In this document: positions 23,390 to 35,478 of the stretch, piece by piece
How positions within the stretch are numbered: the stretch's first letter is position 1
Layout: each line of letters opens with the position of its first letter
DNA from: Azolla caroliniana
Lineage: Eukaryota > Polypodiophyta
Direction of reading: 5' to 3'
NCBI GenBank assembly: GCA_043228905.1
Contig: JBHGNT010000013.1
Span: 10,726,001-10,790,000, forward strand
DNA length: 64,000 nucleotides
Notes under the pieces: generated by a model
Databases searched by the model: none
What the model was told of the DNA's origin: nothing
The model's input: only the letters and a program-made list of their open reading frames with translations
Program-made: the position numbers and the translations under genes

Positions 23390-26300
23390 TCTGGTCCTCT
23401 TCCTTTATGACCACTCATTGTGGCGCCCCCGTCCTTCTCTTCGGGTGCCTCCAGAGGAATCCCCCTCGTAGGAAGTACTTGTATGCTTTCTTTCGTACTC
23501 TCTATGCTTCCTCCTTCGACCATGAACTATCCACCGTCATTGAGCTTAAGAACTTGCCAATGTGTAGCCACTCCCCTTCGTATTCACTTTCGTTGAAGGC
23601 GTGGAGCACTCGCACATCTCGATCATCTATAGACGCTTGGGCTGTCTTAATGAAGTCAAGAGCGACATCCTCATCTTTAGACACCATGTCGCTTTCGCCC
23701 TCGAACCTTGCCCTCGATAGCATATCTGCCATGGCATTGTTCTTCCCTGAAATGTGGTGAATCTCTGGGTTCATTGATTTGATGTAAGCAATCCATCTTA
23801 GCATAGCTAGGTCAAGTGTTGCACACCCCGAAACCATCCCTAGGATTGGAAGGCAATCCACTCTATTACCACCTCTGACCCGATTAGGTAATCTTTATCC
23901 GCCTTCACTGCGAACACAATAACCCAAAGCTCACGTTTTACTTGGGTGTATCCTCGTTGTAGCTCGCTTAAGACCTTGGCTCCGAACTGGATGGCATAGC
24001 GTGTACCATCCTCTCCTTCTTGGTTGATGACCCCATTCGATCCCTGTTGGACTCGTATCTACCGTCACGTAGATGGGCACCCCTTGTATACGGCTTTTTG
24101 TAAAGCTGGTGCTGCTACCAACATTCCTTTGAGCCTCTTCATTGCCTCTGTGTGCTCTTCCTCCCACTTGAACTTCCACCCCTTCTTGAGTAGCCCATAC
24201 AAGGGCTCGGCTAGGTGAGCATAGTGTGGGATCCAGATGTGGTAGAATGCACAGGCACCAAGAAACCGCCTCACCTCTATTTGCGATTTACATTCTTCTC
24301 TCATGTCTGTGATGGCGTCCACCTTTGCCGGGGATGGCTTCCGTCCGTACGCCCCACACAAGTGTCCCACCACAAGGATCTCCGGTTGGCTGAATGCCGA
24401 TTTCTCACTCGAGAAGGTCAAGCGCGCATCTTCGAGTCTTTGTAGAACCTTCTCGCAATCGGAGATGTGATATGCCACAAAACGTGTGCACCCATCCTCG
24501 TCCAAGGTTTCATCTTTCTCCGCTTCAGAGCACCCTTTTATGGGGATTTCATCGAGGAACGATATGGTGATGTCGGGGATGCAATCTCTCAATACCTTGT
24601 TCATTGCATTTACCATGTGGGCTACAGAGTTAGTGCCTCCTTGTGGCAAGGTACACATTCGCACTAGGCCGATAGGGGGTCCGCATCGTCATGTTGTCCC
24701 TACTCTCCACAACTAGCTGGAATTGATCATACCCCGAGTATAGATCGCCAATCGAATAAATAGACCTTCTCGCGAAGGTCTCGGCGAATTCGTCAATGCT
24801 CGGTCCGATCCCAACATTTCGACATTTCGAATTGTCACTTGATTAACATGTTGTAGGTCCTGGATGAAGCGTAAGGTGCCGTTCTTCTTTGGCACAATGA
24901 ACCACCGATTCGAGTATGGGGCGCTTGATGGCTCGAGGATACCCATCTCGATCTTTTCCTTGAGTAGCTCAATCAACTTCAGGATGTGAGCTCTCAGAAC
25001 CAAGATTGGCTTGATGTTCCATGGTACATGCGGCACCGTAAAGATCACAATTGGCTCGAAGATCTTAGGGTTTACACACCCTATCTCACCCGACGAGAAG
25101 GCGAAAGCCCTTCCGTGGCTTTCGATCATCCTTCTAAATCTTTCCTCCTCCCTAGGCAATAGGAAGCCACCCCCACCAATCTGGAGCTTCTATCGCGTCT
25201 TGTCGGTGAACCGATGCCCTATGCCTCGTGGGTTCCACAAGCTAGGATCAGCCGCTACCCCCTTTATCCGATCCCAACTATCGTTAGGAAATGGGGCAAC
25301 CACAGGCTTCACCTTCTTGTCCACGGTGTGGTGCCTTTCGGCGCCAGATCGTTGCGTGAGTCGGGTGGGAACCACTGGGGTTTTGGACTAGGAGGAGGAA
25401 GAATTTGAGACGAGTCTAGTTATGAATAGATTATAAGAAAGAGATAAGAGAACTTGTGAATCCCACAAGTATATATAATTAGATTTATTAATATTTAGAA
25501 TCCTAATAACAATTTAGCATAGATTGGAAGAGTAGATTATATAAAACTTCCTGAATCCCACGAATATATTTTATTAATTGGTATTTTAGGAAATATATCC
25601 AATTTCCCAAATATTTCACACACCAATCACATTGTGCTCCTCATCCTTATATAGTGATGAGAGAGTCTTAACAATCCATGCTTTTTCTATAGATAGACTC
25701 TATGCTTTTTCTAAAGTGTTCATGCACACTAAATGTGCATGAGTTGCTTTTTACAGTATGCTTTTATTTCCTAAATATAGCACTTGCTCATGCTCGCTAG
25801 ATGTGCATGAGTAATATTTTATTGGTTTACATTTTTCTTATAAATAAAGTATTCACGCACTCTAAAAATGCATGACTTACCTTTTTAATAAAGGTAGGCG
25901 TGAATAAATGTCTTAAATCTATATTTAAAATATTAAGGATAAATTAGTACAATGGTAAGGTTGGGGTTTGTCTATGTAGAGGTATAAGGTTCAAATCTTG
26001 CCCTATGCATGTAATAAACTTTTTAATATTTTATTTTATTTATTATACGTACTTTAAATCGGATATAGTATTTTACATATTTCACGTAGTGTGTGATTCA
26101 CACTCCGACAACGGTCTTGTACTTTGTTTGCACCTTGACTGTCCTCGCTTCCTCAATCAACCACCCAAGCTCTTCAATGGCGGTGTACATGTCAACTGAG
26201 TTGATTGGAATTACCTTGTCTTCATTGAGGCCCGAAACGACTACCCTCTCCATCTCTCTGAGAGTGTCGTTGAACGAGACCGCCTCCATGGCGCCACTTA

Positions 26301-26947
26301 TGGTGTCATCTTCCCCCAATAAATTACATTGTTTGAGATACCTTTCGTATCTCTTGACCCTAGACTTATCTCTATCACTTAAACTAGTAATTTTACAAGC
26401 TCCATTTTCGGAGAACCAAAATTGTTTCCTATTACATTTAATAGTTTTACAAGGGTTTAGGGTCTTAGTTTGCCTCGGGCTATTGCGGCCCCACTCTTTA
26501 ATAGCCCGAATAAAAAATCCTCTCGGCTCTCCCCTTTGAGGGAGGCTCGATTGCGCTCATGGTTGGGCCTCACCGTAAGGAATTGGACCGAATGCTTCCC
26601 ATCTTGGCTTTTGACCCTCGCATATGCCGACCCGTTGTCTAGCACCTTCATCTCCATGTGAGCCACCGTGATGTATGGTTCACCCAAGATGACCGGGTGC
26701 GAGGACGTCTCTTGAACAAAGAAATGCTGATCTATTTCTATGTCCCCCACCTTCACACGTACATTTGGGCAAGCCCCTTATAGCTCCTCAGTTGCTCAGG
26801 TCTCCGCTCTAATCTTCCACCCGTGCTTCGTGTTGATCGGCCACTTTCCCTTTTTATAAAAGTCCATGGACATAAGGTTGATCTCAGAGCCATGGTCAAT
26901 CAATGCTACAACCAGCTCTTTTACATCTCCGACCCGTACCGGTGTCT
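23390..26947 (-). pseudogene. Gypsy protease-RT-RNase H remnant (element B)
   Basis: Protease lies at about 26910-26457, with a DHGSEINLMS active-site block and HPVILGEPYIT. A linker follows at 26319-26111. RT blocks are at 25322-24713 (SSAPYSNRWFIVPKKNGT) and 24664-24065 (CTLPQGGTNSVAHMVNAMNK). Here the usual FLDD reads FLDE, so one catalytic Asp is lost. RNase H/tether lies at 23861-23502 (ISGKNNAMADMLSRA). Multiple stops and frame breaks are present. The coding homology stops before the integrase zinc finger. Confidence 0.8.
25327..26110 (-). mobile_element. Solo LTR of family C in element B
   Basis: 784 bp starting TGTGGTGCC and ending CTCCGACA, with ACGG at both 25323-25326 and 26111-26114. 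It splits the B pol frame exactly between TKYKTV and DKKV, as comparison with A2 shows. Related to the LTR at 43844-44616. Motif variant at 25367-25388. Confidence 0.85.
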
Positions 26948-28621
26948 TCATTGTCGCTCTCGCCCAATGTGGCCTCGTGTGGTGACTGTCCGCATAGTCT
27001 TCGTCTTCGTAGGAACCTCAATTGACAATGCATTTACAATCGCGGGCTTTGCCACTTCTTGCTCCGTCGAGAGCCGCTTCCTCTTCATTAGGTCGATGAT
27101 GACCTCGTGGAATTCTTTCTTGGCAATTCCGAGGACCTCTCGCAGAGTAAACTCTATGCGACTATTGAGGATCCTCTCCTCCACTACCTTCTTCAAGTCC
27201 GTTGCTTGTTCGATCTCCGAGCAAAGCTTGAAGTTGGGGGGGTTCCCCTTCTCTTTCCATCTTTCGTCGCGTGCTTGAGACTGGTTCAACTCTTCCCTTC
27301 TTCGTGCACCTCGAGCATCGTATTTCCTTGATGGACTGGCTCCCTCGTCATTTCCTACCTTCTTCTCTTCTACCATTACTTCGTAGTTTTGGCAAGCGGC
27401 TTCCACTAAGCCTGTCTTTTCTTCCACCGGATCCTTCCACCTGGTTGCTTCTTGGACCCTTCTTTCCGCTTCGTCCGCTTCTTCTCTTTTGAACTTCCCC
27501 TTAGAGAGGCTTCCAAGGATTGACGGCCAAAAGTCAAACTCTTTCTCCTCTTGCCTCCTCACCTCTTTCCCCACTCGGATCCCAGCTGGCGCCGAGTAGT
27601 GGACGGCTTCAACATGTCGTGCTTTGGCCTCCTCCATTAGCCTTCTCATGTCCCCTTGGCCTTGATTCAATCCCAAGGGGCGCCTTGTCTCTGTCAAATA
27701 GACCCTATTGTTCCAAAGATAGACACTATCCTTTCTTAGGGCCTCTTGAAAGTCTCCACATTCCCTTCGTAGGTGGTCGGGGTTGTTGCACCACATACAT
27801 CTTTGCGCGAACGGGGGACGTCGATCTTGAGGGCTGCCACTTTCTCTCCTAGCTTGCGCTATTTGGAGATCTCGCACCATCTTTGTGAGTGCGTCTATTG
27901 CCGACCCTCCTGACGGTGCTTCAACCATGTTTCTCTCGGGGACGAACCTTGCATTTGCTTGCTCTCTTTCTTGAGGTATTCTACCACCCCTGGGTTCGTG
28001 TGTCTCACTAATGGAGCTTGTGGATGTTTGGCCGCTCAACGGAGACCCGTCGTTCCATTCCCTTCTCTTATCGAAGCGGCTACAAACCCGTTTTACCATA
28101 GCCCAATCCATCGTGAGCCCATCATTAGTTTCGACTAGGGACCCCACCTTCTCTCGGTCTTGTGCATCAACAGTCTTTATGAATAGTAGGACCTTGCTTG
28201 TGTCAAGCACCATCCTATTGAGAGCCGAGAGTTGCGCCAAATTCTTGTAAAAGTCCATAGTATTTCTCCCCTTTCCAGGAAGCTCAACCCACTCTATTGG
28301 ATCCCTTTTCGAAATTCTGAGTGAGTCATCAAGGCCGTACTTCTCGAGGAGTCTTTCTTCAAACTCCACCCAATTGCAACAATCCGCTTGGATCTTGAGT
28401 ACCTCTGCATGGATACTTGGCATTACCACTCTAGCGAATCTGGTTAGCCGCCTATCTTCGGGGACGTTTCGCATAAGCATTTCGGCCTTATAGGCATCCA
28501 AGTAGCTCGTGATATCTCTTCTATTGAACCAACCAGTTGTGCTGACCACCGTCTCTATGGCCGGGTCTAGGCCGGTGATGCCTTCTCGGGCATTTACCAA
28601 GCGGTTCACCGCCGCCGCCAT
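26948..28621 (-). CDS. Gag protein of element B (557 aa)
   Basis: Starts at ATG 28621 (MAAAVNRLVNAREG), 50 nt from the primer site. The capsid-like core (FARVVMPSIHAEVLKIQ, FYKNLAQLSALNRMVL, FIKTVDAQDREKVG) is colinear with A2 gag. A CCHC zinc knuckle CMWCNNPDHLRREC lies near residues 274-287, for RNA packaging. The C-terminal half is highly charged. In A2 the protease follows in the same frame; here a stop separates them. An uninterrupted gag in an element with a ruined pol is notable. Confidence 0.8.
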   Translation of the reverse strand: MAAAVNRLVNAREGITGLDPAIETVVSTTGWFNRRDITSYLDAYKAEMLMRNVPEDRRLTRFARVVMPSIHAEVLKIQADCCNWVEFEERLLEKYGLDDSLRISKRDPIEWVELPGKGRNTMDFYKNLAQLSALNRMVLDTSKVLLFIKTVDAQDREKVGSLVETNDGLTMDWAMVKRVCSRFDKRREWNDGSPLSGQTSTSSISETHEPRGGRIPQEREQANARFVPERNMVEAPSGGSAIDALTKMVRDLQIAQARRESGSPQDRRPPFAQRCMWCNNPDHLRRECGDFQEALRKDSVYLWNNRVYLTETRRPLGLNQGQGDMRRLMEEAKARHVEAVHYSAPAGIRVGKEVRRQEEKEFDFWPSILGSLSKGKFKREEADEAERRVQEATRWKDPVEEKTGLVEAACQNYEVMVEEKKVGNDEGASPSRKYDARGARRREELNQSQARDERWKEKGNPPNFKLCSEIEQATDLKKVVEERILNSRIEFTLREVLGIAKKEFHEVIIDLMKRKRLSTEQEVAKPAIVNALSIEVPTKTKTMRTVTTRGHIGRERQ

Positions 28622-28670
28622 CGCTTAAGTGAGTTCTCCTCTTCGCATCTTGGTTCTCTCTTGCCGCCCT

Positions 28671-28688
28671 TTCATGTCGGGTTCACCA
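28671..28688 (-). other. Primer-binding site of element B
   Basis: Minus-strand TGGTGAACCCGACATGAA, differing from the A1/A2 site at one base. Confidence 0.75.
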
Positions 28689-28693
28689 ATTTA

Positions 28694-29824
28694 TGTCACG
28701 AAGTTTCACGCACGTGTGTTACTTGGGCGGGACCATGTGGGTCTTGGACTAGGGAGTACTCAAGGGATAGAGAAGACTCGAGGTTTGCGTTATGACAATA
28801 CTACTTCCTGACCCCTTCCCGAGCAAGGTCTCGTTGCCCTTTGTTTTGTGAGGCCGGTTACTCTCGTTGATCACGACACGTCGACCTTTCGAGATCACCG
28901 CATGAGCCAAGTGACCAAACGGGTACAAGCAAGATGAGCACGCAAGATGAACGCACAAGGGGACGATAACACAAACACGAATGTCCATACATCTTTATGA
29001 GGAGGAGAGGTGCATGGGCATGCCCGAAACGCTCCCTCGTCAAAAGATGGCCGAACGTGCAAGAAAGATACAAACACACGCACAAAATGCTCGTACGCCT
29101 TTCTGAGGAGGAGAGGTGCATGGGCAAGCCCGAACGGTTCCTCATCACAAGACGGCCGAACGTACAAGAAAGACACAAACACATGCACAAATGCTCGTAC
29201 GTCTTTATGAGGAGGAGAGGTGCCTGGGCACGCCCGAAACGCTCCCTCGTCACAAGACGACCGAACATACAAGGAAGACACGAATAAAGAAAGAAGGAGA
29301 GAAAGAAACACGAATGATATCGACCAAAGAGATAAATACTTGTTCGATTCCAACACAAAAGGACCATTTATAAAATAGGGTTTTGTTTACAATGGCAACT
29401 TATAGTTAACCACAAGCTCAATCAAGACAAAAATACTAAATGCCCTTAGAGACAAAAGCAAATCTGAACACAGCGAAGATGAACACACGAGCACCACCAA
29501 AATGCCAATCCCAACGAACCACAACCACCCGAACGGCGAGCACACGGGCTCGCAACGACGAACGAGGCGGAGCAACGTCGAAGCAAAGAAGTTTGGGCTC
29601 ACGAGCACTTCGAGTGCCGACGCGAAGAAGACGAGCACGTGGCGATGGGGGGATGAAGGGGTATGAGATGAAGAGAAGTGGTGAATAAGAAGATGAAGAG
29701 CTCCGAAGGAAAATTGGCGATAGTCTCCTCCTCGCAAAACGTCCTCCCGAATGAGCCCCCCTCGACCTCCTTTTATAGGAAAAAAAGAAAGGGGGGTCGC
29801 CAATTTTGTCGCCACATCACGACA
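28694..29824 (-). repeat. 5' LTR of element B
   Basis: 1131 bp, TGTCACGAAG...CATCACGACA in plus reading. Contains the motif GGGACCATGTGGGTCTTGGAC near 28730-28750, three minisatellite units and a TATA-like TATAAAAGGAGG on the minus strand near 29778. Confidence 0.8.
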
Positions 29825-30438
29825 CCGTTTTGTGCTAAGTGTAATTTATCCTACGCGTGTATTGTGACTAATGATATTGCCGCTAGTAACTCCTCAGGGT
29901 TCTATTAATAGTTAGTCTAACTCTATGTCACCGCAACATGATCTCGAAGGGACACCCTGTGTTAGGCCATTGTCCGACCCTAGCGATAACACAGTTTTTG
30001 GCAACCACGATGGGATACCAAAGTTCGTAAGTCGACAGAATGAGAATGTTCGTGTCGCGGAAGATTCGCTCACCGAAAGAGATGTTCGAGTCAAGCGCTC
30101 CGATCGAGGGAGTCGATCGTTGAGAGGACCGATGGAAGTTCCGGTCGAAGAAAGATTATGATCAAGGCATGTGGGATAGACGTGCAAGGCACTCTCCCAC
30201 GGGCGTGCCATATTGTCTTACTGTACGAGATGTACGGCTGATTGATAAGTGAGGGTGAAAGATGTAATGTATGTGTAATCTTATACGATTATGAGTGTGA
30301 ATGTAAGTGTGAGTGAGTGTGGTGGATACAAAGAGGTGTGAGTGAGTGACTAGGTGTGAATGCCCAAGGGGCTTCCACCCTTGTGTATCTACCCTTTTGT
30401 AACTATTTAACCCCTTATGGGGAATGAATACAATAATC

Positions 30439-30484
<46 letters not shown>

Positions 30485-31209
30485 GTCATCTCTCTTCCTC
30501 TTCCCTCCCCTTAACATTGAACCCCCTTGGGAGGGGGGTGGAGCTATTCTAGGCACCACCCCGCACCCTGCAATGCTTCTCAATGATTCTCAACCTCTTC
30601 ATGATCTCTCTCACCATCATACTCTCCATCGTCATCACACCCACCATGTCTATCTTTATCATCACTCGTCATGATTATCATAAATGTTAACCCTAACCCT
30701 AAAAATGTACAACACCGTTTGGTCCGGCCCAATCTGCATCTCGAGTCGCTTGCCGGTCACCGGTCGGTCGCTGGTTCCGGTGCCGCCGACTCACAGGCTC
30801 CGTCGCCAGTTCCCACCCGTTTTGGTTGGCCAAAACCTTTACAAGTAACTAGGCCACACCTACTCATCCAATTAGCTTAGTTCAAGTCACCTTGAACTCT
30901 CTATGATCCACACATAAACACAAATATAATAGTTTTTGCTCTGCCTTATATATGGTGAGATCCTTATTTGTCCTGTCTATGTGAGATATCTCACAGTTTT
31001 ATCTTTCTCTTTTCCTTTGCAAACTTCCTACCCACATAACTTGAGACTTAGATGTCCTTTTCTTATGTCGTAAAGTGCATTCGAAAGCTCCATCTTTTTG
31101 TACTAAGATATTAAACTTATTTAAAATTTTCACTATTATTGTTTTATATGATTCATACTCGATTTCGTATGTTTTATGCAATTTTCACACCATTGCCGAA
31201 AATCTTCAC
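29825..31209. other. Unassigned repeat-rich DNA with (CT)n
   Basis: No supported gene. A long (CT)n lies near 30440-30482. The last ~20 bp (GAAAATCTTCACGACA, ending 31209) match the A1 LTR end and are followed by ACGC, suggesting the edge of a decayed A1-type LTR whose other end I could not place. Confidence 0.45.
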
Positions 31210-32434
31210 GACAACGCCGAACGTACAAGGAAAGGGATGAGAATACAAACACGAACGCCTATACGTCTTTATGAGGAGGAGAGGTGCATGAGCACACCCG
31301 AACACTCCCTTGTCACAAGATGCCGAACGTACAAGGAAGGGATGAGAATACAAACACGAACGCTCGTACGTCTTTATGAGGAGGAGAGGTGCAGGGGCAC
31401 GCCCGAACGCTCCCTCGTCACAAGATGGCCGACACCGAACATACAAGGAAAGGGACAAAACACAATCATGAATGCTCGTACGCCTTTATGAGGAGGAGAG
31501 GTGCATGGGCAAGCCCGAACGCTCCCTCGTCACAAGATGACCGAACGTACAAGGAAGACACAAAACACACGCACAAATGCTCGTACACCTTTATTAGGAG
31601 GAGAGGTGCATGGGCACGCTCGAAACAATCCCTCATCACAAGACGACCGAACGTACAAGGAAGACACAAACACACGCACAAACATAAATACTAAATGCCC
31701 TTAGAGACAAGAGCAAATCCGAACACCGAGCACGAACACAAAGAAGACGAGCACTCAAGCACCACAAAAATGTCGACCCCAACAAACCGTGACCACCCGA
31801 ACGGTGCGCACACGGGCTCGCAACGACGAACGGGGGCGAAGCAACGCCGAACCAACGAGGCTCGGGCTCACAAGCACCGTAAACGACCTGAGCACTTCGA
31901 GTGCCAGCACGAAGAAGATGAGCACGTGGTGATGAGGGGATGAAGGGGTATGAGATGAAAACATGGTGAAGATGAAGATGAAGAGCTCCAAAAGAAAAAT
32001 GGTGATAATCTCCTCATCCCAAAACGTCCTCCCCAATGAGCCCCACTCGACCTCCTTTTATAGGAAAAAAAGGAAGGGGGGTTGCCACATTCGCCTTCAA
32101 TTCAAAAGGAATAAAATTCCTTAAATCATGCTACATTGTAAGACCGGATTCAAACCGTGCACCTTTAGCTAGGAGTCAATATGTCTATTCACTAGCCCAT
32201 TAACTCTCTATTATGTAACATATAATTCTATATCTAGAAATTCATAGCCTGTCTCCTCTCTACTTTTCATCTCTTCTCTCTCTTACTTTTTACATGACTT
32301 TCTATACCTCCTTTCAACCCTTGCTTTTCCCTTATGTGCACAATTAATTGCCTTTGTGTGCATACACATTGCACATGCATATTTTTACCCCCCCTTTCGC
32401 CGGTTTTTCCCACACTCGAGCACGCCACATCACG
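31210..32434 (-). mobile_element. B-type LTR fragment
   Basis: Four minisatellite units (31210-31690), then the same post-array sequence as the B LTR (AAATGCCCTTAGAGACA, GGGCTCGCAACGACGAAC, TCGACCTCCTTTTATAGGAAAA). Near 32090-32395 unrelated sequence interrupts it. CGCCACATCACGA at 32424-32436 matches the outer end of the B LTR. No intact ends or target duplication. Confidence 0.7.
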
Positions 32435-33320
32435 ATATCGTCTGGGTGGGCTTGCTTCTCCATACTTGCTTTTCCGCTTCCATCCGGTCAACCATACCAG
32501 GAACGTGCTTTCCTAGCCATTCTAACCATGTCGGTAGGTCCCGTGTTGTGTTAGTACAACGAGCTGCTATTCTGCTTTCGGCATTACTCCATGTTCCACC
32601 CCCAAGCTTTGTATTACCGGTTCTTCCATCACCGGTTTCGGTTTCAGCCTTTCAACCTCATTTTGCTATTGTTGTGTCTAACCCAGTTGCTTCACTCCTA
32701 TGTTAACCAACTCTGGTTCTTGTTGAGCCATCATAACCGTTTCTGGTCTCTCCCTTGCATGTTCTTTCGGCCTTGGCTCCACCACCTTTGAGTGGGTGAT
32801 TGGTGTACTATCCTTTGTCGGACCCGATCTATCCCCATGTTGCTCATTGTGACGTGTTCTAGGAGGCATCTGGAGGGGTTCTCCTTCATCTTCTGCGGTC
32901 TCCTGGTGTGCGGTCTCTACCCATTCTGGTTGCTCCTGGTCTCTGTCCTGCCTCCGCATCTTGATCCTAATGGGTTTTGCCGGCTTGGTTGGTTCTTCTC
33001 TTCTGGTCTCCGAAACTATGTCTGCTTTCCGGGATGCTTTTGTTGCCCATCTGAGGGTATGCTTCGCAAGTAGTTGTTGCCATTTTGATGGTTTGTTGAG
33101 GCGTTGTCTCTACCTGTGCCCTCTTCTTTGGCTTGATGATGCGTGTTGGTGGCATGAGAACCGTCAGCCATTGCGCGACTCTGGTCCACACCTTCTTTCC
33201 GTCTGCCACCGCTGAGATCGCCGTTCAGAGTGAGTCTCCTACAATCAACGGCCAATCCACCGGTAAGCCGACAATCAACACCACCACTGGACCAATAATC
33301 GGAGAAGAAGGATGATCGCG
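32435..33320. other. Unassigned, probable 5' part of element F
   Basis: Open frames exist on both strands, but none has a recognisable domain. Position suggests untranslated leader or decayed gag upstream of the F gag remnant. Confidence 0.35.
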
Positions 33321-33824
33321 TATCGACGCCACCACCGGAATGGCCGATAGATGACGACAACATGCCATACACGTACCCCAAGTACAGAGACGAATCGGAT
33401 GCATAGCCACACATATACGCCTTTTTGCAAACATGGGAAGCCAACCATGTTTCACAAAGACTGACATATGCAAAAGTAGAGCAGTCAAAAATTGCAGAAT
33501 TGGCATGACCCTAGAGGGACCATCGGTGAGATGGCAAGCAAAGCATCTTCCGGGTAGCTTCACCACGTTTGAAGCCCTACATGATAAAAATCTACGACTA
33601 TTTCACCGACAGCTCGTCAGACAATTTTATACGGTATATCAGGAACCCAATGAGACAGTCCCACAATTCATCATCCTATTCCAAACATTGCGTAGTCAGC
33701 TTACAAGGGCACCTCTGGAGGATGAGGCAAAAACAGTCTTTTTGGCCGCGCTCTGGGAGCCGCTCCGGACAATGCTCTCAATGCTGGACTTCAGGACTAG
33801 CACCATGGATGAAGTCATCGACTG
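33321..33824 (+). pseudogene. Gag N-terminal remnant of old Gypsy element F
   Basis: A retrotransposon gag domain is readable, with a frame change near 33507: HIYAFLQTWEANHVSQRLTY, then GPSVRWQAKHLPGSFTTF and LVRQFYTVYQEPNETVPQF. The frame breaks off at GACTG (33820-33824), the target duplication of element E, and resumes at 42336. Confidence 0.7.
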
Positions 33825-34289
33825 TGTTACGGGCATGACCATATAATATCCCGTGGTGAGAATTGTCGTAGTATTCTATACACGTGGATAAGTGTGAGGG
33901 TTAAACAAAGAGTCTAAAGAAGGGGAGGATTACTTTTAATCCTCGGGATTGAGACAACCCATGAGGCCAAGTGTGAACATGGCTGGGGGCCTTGAGAATT
34001 ACTATAAATAAGAGGCCTAGCTACCCTCATTGGGGCATGCATTGACTACGTCGAGACTCTGTCCGTGAGTGGAACGACTCTTGTAGCAAGCGCGCTATCG
34101 TCCAGGTACGACTCGACGCCAAGGCGGTGGTATGGGACACCGATCGAGGCTCGAGTCCGTCTCGATCCCTTCGCTCAGGGGTGGTCGGGTGGATCGGCAC
34201 CCTTCTTTCTCTCTTTTCTCTCTATTCTTTCTAGATCTATCATTGATATATCCTTATTTTATGCTTACTTTAGTACCTAATCTCTAATA
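33825..34289 (+). repeat. 5' LTR of element E
   Basis: 465 bp starting TGTTACGGGC and ending CTCTAATA (not the usual CA). Contains CTATAAATAAG near 34002 as a TATA box. Confidence 0.9.
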
Positions 34290-34291
34290 TT

Positions 34292-34304
34292 TGGTATCAG
34301 AGCC
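34292..34304 (+). other. Primer-binding site of E (initiator Met tRNA type)
   Basis: TGGTATCAGAGCC, the standard plant site complementary to initiator methionine tRNA, two bases after the LTR. Confidence 0.9.
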
Positions 34305-34639
34305 TATGTACTAACGTTTCTTTTGGTTTTCTTTTTGTCTTCGCGTGGGATGGCGATTGATCGTTGTGCGGTCGCCTTCATGCAGACAAGGATTAGCGAA
34401 AGAACTTCGGTAAATTTTCCTTAATTTTTTATCTAATTTTTCTTCTCCCTTCTATACATGTGTATACTTAATATGTAGTTTTTTTTTCATATATTCAATG
34501 ATGTTGACGTGGTATTTAATTGGTTATCTTAAACGTTTACATATGTCCACGAGGTCAATACCTCGTTTGCCATATAAATCATATGTGATGAGTGTCGTAT
34601 GCGTACGAGGTTACTACCTCAATTGCGTATTACGTTCAC

Positions 34640-34820
34640 GAACATATGTTACGTTCGCCAGATTTATTGCTACTAAAACCACGGTAACAGCTCCTGAATT
34701 GGCTTACCAATTCGTTGATGAGTTATTTCGTTTTTACGGGTTACCGATGGATATCGTGAGTGACCGAGATCCGAAGTTTACTAGTGACTTCTGGACGCAA
34801 GTCTTTAAGAAGTTAGAAAC
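34640..34820 (+). pseudogene. Integrase core fragment of element E (part 1)
   Basis: Encodes LAYQFVDELFRFYGLPMDIV and SDRDPKFTSDFW, the second catalytic-Asp block of a Ty3/Gypsy integrase. Interrupted at 34820 by Copia G and resumed at 40230 with SSTDHPQSDGQTERVNQII, which carries the catalytic Glu. Confidence 0.85.
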
Positions 34821-35131
34821 TGATGAGAATCGACGCTTCTATTCACCTTCTTCCCTCGGCCACAACCGATTAATCGCGGATCAATGGAGCAGAAAATAGG
34901 AACCACACGTAGAAACAAAGAAACAGAAAAGAAAGAAAAACGCGAGTACACAGGGATTAACGTGGAAAACCCTAGACGGGAAAAACCACGGGAGTATAAG
35001 ACTCCAAACCAACACTATGCAGAGAAGTATACAATGGCGAGCTGCAAGGCGACGACCTTGAGCTCGCTGTCCTCGCCACAGGCGGCGGAAATACACAGAG
35101 GCGTCTACCTCTTCCTCGCTCGCGCTCTATT

Positions 35132-35163
<32 letters not shown>

Positions 35164-35468
35164 ACGACTGCTCTCACTTCACTCCTCTTGAGTGGAAAAA
35201 CAGAAAAATGAGTAGTAGTAATAAAACAGTTTGCCCTAAGTCATATTTATACTTATATGACTTTGGGCTATTTACAACTGTAGCCTCAGGGGCCCATAGC
35301 GAACATATTCACGGATATGTCCCTGCATCCGGATCGCTCTCTGGGTACATTCGTCATCCGGTACCGAAACCGGGGTCTTCGTCATCCGGATCCGAAACCG
35401 AAACCGGGCTTGTCGGCATTTAGCTCTGATGTCCGACCATCCCATCCGAAGGGACCGTAATCCCAACA
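34821..35468 (-). repeat. 3' LTR of Copia G
   Basis: 648 bp, TGATGAGAATC...GTAATCCCAACA, where relative H has TGTTGGGAATC...GAAATCCCAACA. Includes a (CT)n tract near 35136-35162 and a TATA-like ATATTTATACTTATATG near 35245. Confidence 0.92.
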
Positions 35469-35478
35469 AACTCCCCCT

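Larger units (their letters stand above)
21875..29824 (-). mobile_element. Dead Gypsy element B
   Basis: LTR copies at 21875-23358 (truncated) and 28694-29824 flank a minus-strand gag-pol. Flanks CCAT (21871-21874) and CCGT (29825-29828) are a decayed 4-bp duplication. Gag is open, but protease and RT are broken. Integrase and the beginning of the 3' LTR are missing, joined by a deletion near 23360-23400. A C-type solo LTR is inserted in pol at 25327. The protein order (gag, DHG protease, RT, RNase H) matches A2. Confidence 0.8.

Noticed and set aside
29912-30211. 99-codon minus-strand frame between B and the B-type LTR fragment
   Set aside because: No homology or structure recognised; length is compatible with chance.
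32678-33209. Charged minus-strand frames that could be a host gene
   Set aside because: No domain, no splice structure, and the region sits between retroelement remnants.
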